A DNA stretch of 64,000 bases from Nostoc sp. 'Peltigera membranacea cyanobiont' 210A (GTDB taxonomy: Bacteria > Cyanobacteriota > Cyanobacteriia > Cyanobacteriales > Nostocaceae), in assembly GCF_002246015.1 (NCBI RefSeq), contig NZ_NOLJ01000001.1, forward strand, positions 558,293 through 622,292, given 5' to 3'. Position 1 is the stretch's first letter, and each line of letters opens with the position of its first letter. The position numbers and the translations under genes are program-made. Below are positions 61,218-64,000 of the stretch, one piece after another. Below the pieces are notes generated by a model. The model was not told the origin of the DNA. It did not search any database and saw nothing but the letters and a program-made list of their open reading frames with translations.

Positions 61218-61732
61218 TCAATCCATTAAATTATCTGTGGTAGACTGACCGGGATAAAAGCGATCGCTCAGAATTTCCTCAAAAAGATATAAACATTGGT
61301 TGGGAAAAGTTGAAAGTGGTAGATTGGTTTCTCCTGATGCTAAATCCCTAGCATTTTCATAAGATTCCTGGAGTGCTTCTTCAATGTAAGGTTTCAGACT
61401 AGGATTTTCGTTCAGCAACTTGAGAATTTCCCGTCGTTGTACTCTAATTGTTGCTAACCCTTCGGGTTCGCCAGTCGCTACAACGGGGGGAACCCCCGCA
61501 ACGCGCTGGCTCACCAACTACGGCTGCGTTGCTTTGGTTGATATTCCCATTTGAGTAAATGTCCAATTAACACACTAAAACGATTTCTCAATTCTTGGCG
61601 TTCCTTTCTTCCCAAAGATTCAATTTCCTCAATTAAATTGGGTAGGTCAAGCTGGTTCCATTGATGATGACGCAAAAGGTTAGCCTGTTGTTGAGTCCAA
61701 CTATAGAAGTCTGCTTCATAGAAGTTTGGCAT
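61218..61732 (-). pseudogene. DUF29 family gene disrupted by a 56-bp palindromic insertion
   Basis: Two minus-strand pieces together make one DUF29 protein. The first (61732-61511) reads FYEADFYSWTQQQANLL, NLIEEIESLGRKERQELRNR and LLKWEYQPKQRSRSW, then stops. The second continues LATIRVQRREILKLLNENPS, LKPYIEEALQESYENARDLA and TFPNQCLYLFEEIL. Between them lie 56 bp (61458-61513) whose first codon is TGA. 56 is not a multiple of three, so the frame is lost. A separate start at 61517 for the second piece is unlikely to be used. Confidence 0.85.
61458..61513. mobile_element. 56-bp palindromic insertion in the DUF29 gene
   Basis: The inner part pairs as CGGGGG/CCCCCG, and an outer GCCAG/CTGGC pair encloses it. 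Removing it restores SWLATIRV in one frame. Confidence 0.7.
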
Positions 61733-61883
61733 CAGCTTTTTTGTTGTTTTTCAGCTTTGTAGGGTCTACATAATTTTAAAATGCATAATTCATAATTATG
61801 TTTCAGATAGAGATTTGAACCTTATCTCAAACAGGACTCTCTGCGTAAGCATCAGGTACAAATTACGAATTACGAATTACGAA

Positions 61884-62993
61884 TTAGAAAGTCACCACAC
61901 TGCGAATTGATTCACCTTTGTGCATTAATTCAAAAGCATCATTAATTTGCTCAATGGGCATTACGTGGGTAATCAAATCATCAATATTTATCTTACCTTC
62001 CATATACCAATCAACGATTTTTGGCACATCTGTACGTCCTCTAGCACCACCGAATGCTGAACCTTTCCAAACGCGCCCAGTTACTAATTGAAAAGGACGA
62101 GTACTGATTTCCTGTCCAGCACCAGCAACACCAATAATCACGCTCACACCCCAACCTTTGTGGCAGCATTCTAATGCTTGACGCATCAATTTAACATTAC
62201 CGATACATTCAAAGCTGTAATCTGCACCGCCTTTTGTTAAATCAACCAGATAGGGGACTAAATCACCCTCTACTTCCTGGGGATTAACAAAATGCGTCAT
62301 GCCAAACTTTTCCGCCAAAGCGCGTTTGCTGGGATTAATATCCACCCCGACAATCATATTTGCCCCTACCATCCGCGCCGCTTGGATAACATTTAAGCCA
62401 ATACCACCCAAACCGAAAACCACAACATTTGCCCCAGGTTCCACCTTGGCAGTATTGATAACTGCACCAATACCAGTAGTAACACCGCAGCCAATGTAAC
62501 AAACCTTATCAAATGGGGCATCTTCTCGAATTTTTGCTAAGGCGATTTCTGGCAGCACCGTATAGTTAGCAAAGGTGGATGTACCCATATAATGATGAAT
62601 CATTTGCCCATCGAGACTAAAGCGACTAGTGCCATCGGGCATCACACCGCGTCCTTGAGTTAGGCGAATGGCTTGGCAGAGATTAGTTTTGAAACTTAGA
62701 CAATATTCGCACTGACGACATTCGGGAGTGTAAAGGGGAATCACACGATCCCCTGGTTTGAGACTGGTGACACCAGCGCCTACTTCCACTACCACGCCAG
62801 CACCTTCATGTCCCAAAATCGCTGGAAACAAACCTTCGGGATCGTCACCAGATAGAGTAAAGGCGTCGGTATGACAAACCCCGCTTGCTTTGACTTCAAC
62901 TAACACTTCGCCAGCTTTTGGCCCCGATAGTTGAACGGTTTCAATCGTCAACGGCTTACCTGCGCTGTAAGCTACTGCTGCTTTAACTTGCAA
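61884..62993 (-). CDS. frmA: S-(hydroxymethyl)glutathione dehydrogenase / class III alcohol dehydrogenase
   Basis: Zinc enzyme oxidising S-hydroxymethylglutathione (formaldehyde detoxification) and reducing S-nitrosoglutathione. The 369 residues match the family. Catalytic zinc ligands: Cys40 in GVCHTDAF and His62/Glu63 in GHEGAG, with a later Cys in [10 protein letters not shown]. Structural zinc Cys cluster: [19 protein letters not shown] loop: GLGGIGLNV. The ending IRSVVTF is typical. No S-formylglutathione hydrolase is adjacent; the broken DUF29 gene lies downstream. Confidence 0.93.
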   Translation of the reverse strand: MQVKAAVAYSAGKPLTIETVQLSGPKAGEVLVEVKASGVCHTDAFTLSGDDPEGLFPAILGHEGAGVVVEVGAGVTSLKPGDRVIPLYTPECRQCEYCLSFKTNLCQAIRLTQGRGVMPDGTSRFSLDGQMIHHYMGTSTFANYTVLPEIALAKIREDAPFDKVCYIGCGVTTGIGAVINTAKVEPGANVVVFGLGGIGLNVIQAARMVGANMIVGVDINPSKRALAEKFGMTHFVNPQEVEGDLVPYLVDLTKGGADYSFECIGNVKLMRQALECCHKGWGVSVIIGVAGAGQEISTRPFQLVTGRVWKGSAFGGARGRTDVPKIVDWYMEGKINIDDLITHVMPIEQINDAFELMHKGESIRSVVTF

Positions 62994-63350
62994 TGTCAGC
63001 GCTCCTGTAGAGTTTTGTCAATGGGCTTATTTGAGTTTATATCGGAGAGTGCTTTTAAGGATATGGGGCATTGGGTATGGGTTATTCTTCTTGTCTCCCA
63101 GTCCCCAGTCCCCAGTCCCCACTCCCCTCATAGGCATTGAACGTATGATAAACTTTTGTATTACTTCATCGTATTTACTCAGCACGATCGCGGCTATAAC
63201 GATAAATATTATCACCTTTGTTAAAATGTCATTCTCTAGCTAGATTGGTTAAAGGCGGCAACAGCTGTTTTGGCAACGATGTAAACTGGATGTCAGCAGC
63301 AACCCCAAATAATTTGTCCACCCCTAAATTAATATATTTTGTCACAGCTT
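62994..63350. other. divergent intergenic region
   Basis: This 357-bp gap holds the promoters of frmA and the transaminase gene. It contains a short run of CCCAGTCCCCAGT-type low-complexity copies (about 63101-63125). Nothing else is recognised. Confidence 0.4.
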
Positions 63351-64000
63351 ATGAACCCTGCCCTAACTCAAATTGGCGCTCAAATGTCCAACCTGACTGG
63401 CGTCAGAGCAATCATGAAGGATATTATCGAAACATTACGAGCGGGTGCAGGGCAGCAGTTTATTAATTTGAGTGCTGGTAATCCGTTGATTTTGCCAGAG
63501 GTAGAACAATTATGGCGGGATTGTACTGCACAGCTTTTGGCTAGTCCAGAATATGGTGAGGTAGTTTGCCGCTACGGTTCAAGTCAAGGCTATGCACCAT
63601 TAGTTGAAGCGATCGCTAACGATTTTAACAAACGCTACGGGTTAAACTTAAGCGATCGCAATATCCTCATCACCCCCGGTAGTCAAACCCTCTACTTCTA
63701 CGCTGTGAATAGCTACGGTGGCTATACCCCTAGCGGCGAGTTAAAACAAATCGTTTTGCCCCTCAGCCCTGACTACACAGGTTACGGCGGCCTCTCCTTA
63801 GTTCCAAAAGCCTTAACTGCTTATAAACCGACTCTCGATATTGATGAAGCCGCCCACCGATTTAAATATCGCCCCGACTTCAGCCAACTGTCGATTACAG
63901 AAAATACCGGTTGTATCCTCTTCTCTCGCCCTTGTAATCCCACTGGTAATGTCCTCACTGAGGATGAAGTGAAAAAGATTGCTGCTTTAGCTGCGCCTTA
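63351..64000 (+). CDS. avtA: valine-pyruvate transaminase, N-terminal part (cut by window edge)
   Basis: PLP-dependent fold-type I aminotransferase. The ATG at 63351 opens a frame that runs to the end of the window (216 codons). The N-terminus MNPALTQIGAQMSNLTGVRA followed by IMKDIIETLRAG, FINLSAGNP, YGEVVCRYGSSQGYAPL and ITPGSQTLYFYAVN matches AvtA closely. FSRPCNPTGNVLT holds the conserved NPTGN. The PLP Lys lies beyond the window. In the cell it exchanges amino groups between valine or alanine and their oxo acids. Confidence 0.88.
   Translation, partial: MNPALTQIGAQMSNLTGVRAIMKDIIETLRAGAGQQFINLSAGNPLILPEVEQLWRDCTAQLLASPEYGEVVCRYGSSQGYAPLVEAIANDFNKRYGLNLSDRNILITPGSQTLYFYAVNSYGGYTPSGELKQIVLPLSPDYTGYGGLSLVPKALTAYKPTLDIDEAAHRFKYRPDFSQLSITENTGCILFSRPCNPTGNVLTEDEVKKIAALAAP

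Noticed and set aside
63218..63466. 82-codon plus-strand frame
   Set aside because: Overlaps the start of the valine-pyruvate transaminase in another frame.

Overview
The window is chromosomal DNA of a filamentous, heterocyst-type cyanobacterium of the Nostoc/Anabaena group. The evidence is the very high density of HIP1 octamers (GCGATCGC), the abundance of heptamer tandem repeats, miniature inverted-repeat elements and very small palindromic insertions, and the gene content: an SLH-OprB porin, TpsA/TpsB with a CHAT protease, PEP-CTERM, SIMPL, DUF29, DUF433/DUF5615, large NRPS modules with a tubC-type docking domain, and PAS/GAF histidine kinases. No rRNA, tRNA or CRISPR array was seen.

Layout. 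1-256: the start of a glutathione transferase-like gene cut by the window edge. 418-5982 (minus strand): a four-gene defence-type operon, a GNAT-PIN-PUA fusion followed by an ASCH protein, McrB and McrC. 6301-7278: a D-2-hydroxyacid dehydrogenase. 7328-18922: a two-partner-secretion locus (transporter TpsB, a small exported protein, a 1784-residue repetitive TpsA exoprotein) and a divergent exported TPR-CHAT protease. A duplicated 62-bp upstream block and inverted repeats of the form ATGCAA-N6-TTGCAT suggest common control. 19339-23965: an iron-uptake-type porin and a fused PabA-PabB aminodeoxychorismate synthase.

24834-39923 (minus strand): a non-ribosomal peptide locus with three one-module synthetases (C-A-T-TE, C-A-T and docking-C-A-MT-T, in transcription order) and a sucrose-phosphate-synthase-like glycosyltransferase inside it. 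The thioesterase sits in the first transcribed gene, so gene order is not collinear with assembly. By-eye specificity codes suggest N-methyl-Leu for the MT module, a branched aliphatic residue for the middle one, and an aromatic or hydrophobic residue for the TE module.

40345-64000: a membrane GT2 glycosyltransferase, a PEP-CTERM protein, an AAA-GGDEF diguanylate cyclase, a PAS histidine kinase that has lost its phospho-acceptor His, a tandemly duplicated SIMPL protein, a cytochrome b-type membrane protein, a PyrF-PyrE fusion, an AI-2E family permease, a kinase-like protein, an AbiJ-type protein, a DUF433/DUF5615 toxin-antitoxin pair, a membrane GTPase, a GAF hybrid kinase, a DUF29 pseudogene, class III alcohol dehydrogenase, and the start of valine-pyruvate transaminase.

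The most distinctive theme is small mobile DNA remodelling genes. At least six short palindromic pieces (21-35 bp) sit in frame inside pabAB, two NRPS genes and a histidine kinase, and a 56-bp one breaks the DUF29 gene. Inverted-repeat elements form the spacer and part of the start codon of one NRPS gene, supply the stop codon of a toxin gene, and lie nested in other repeats.
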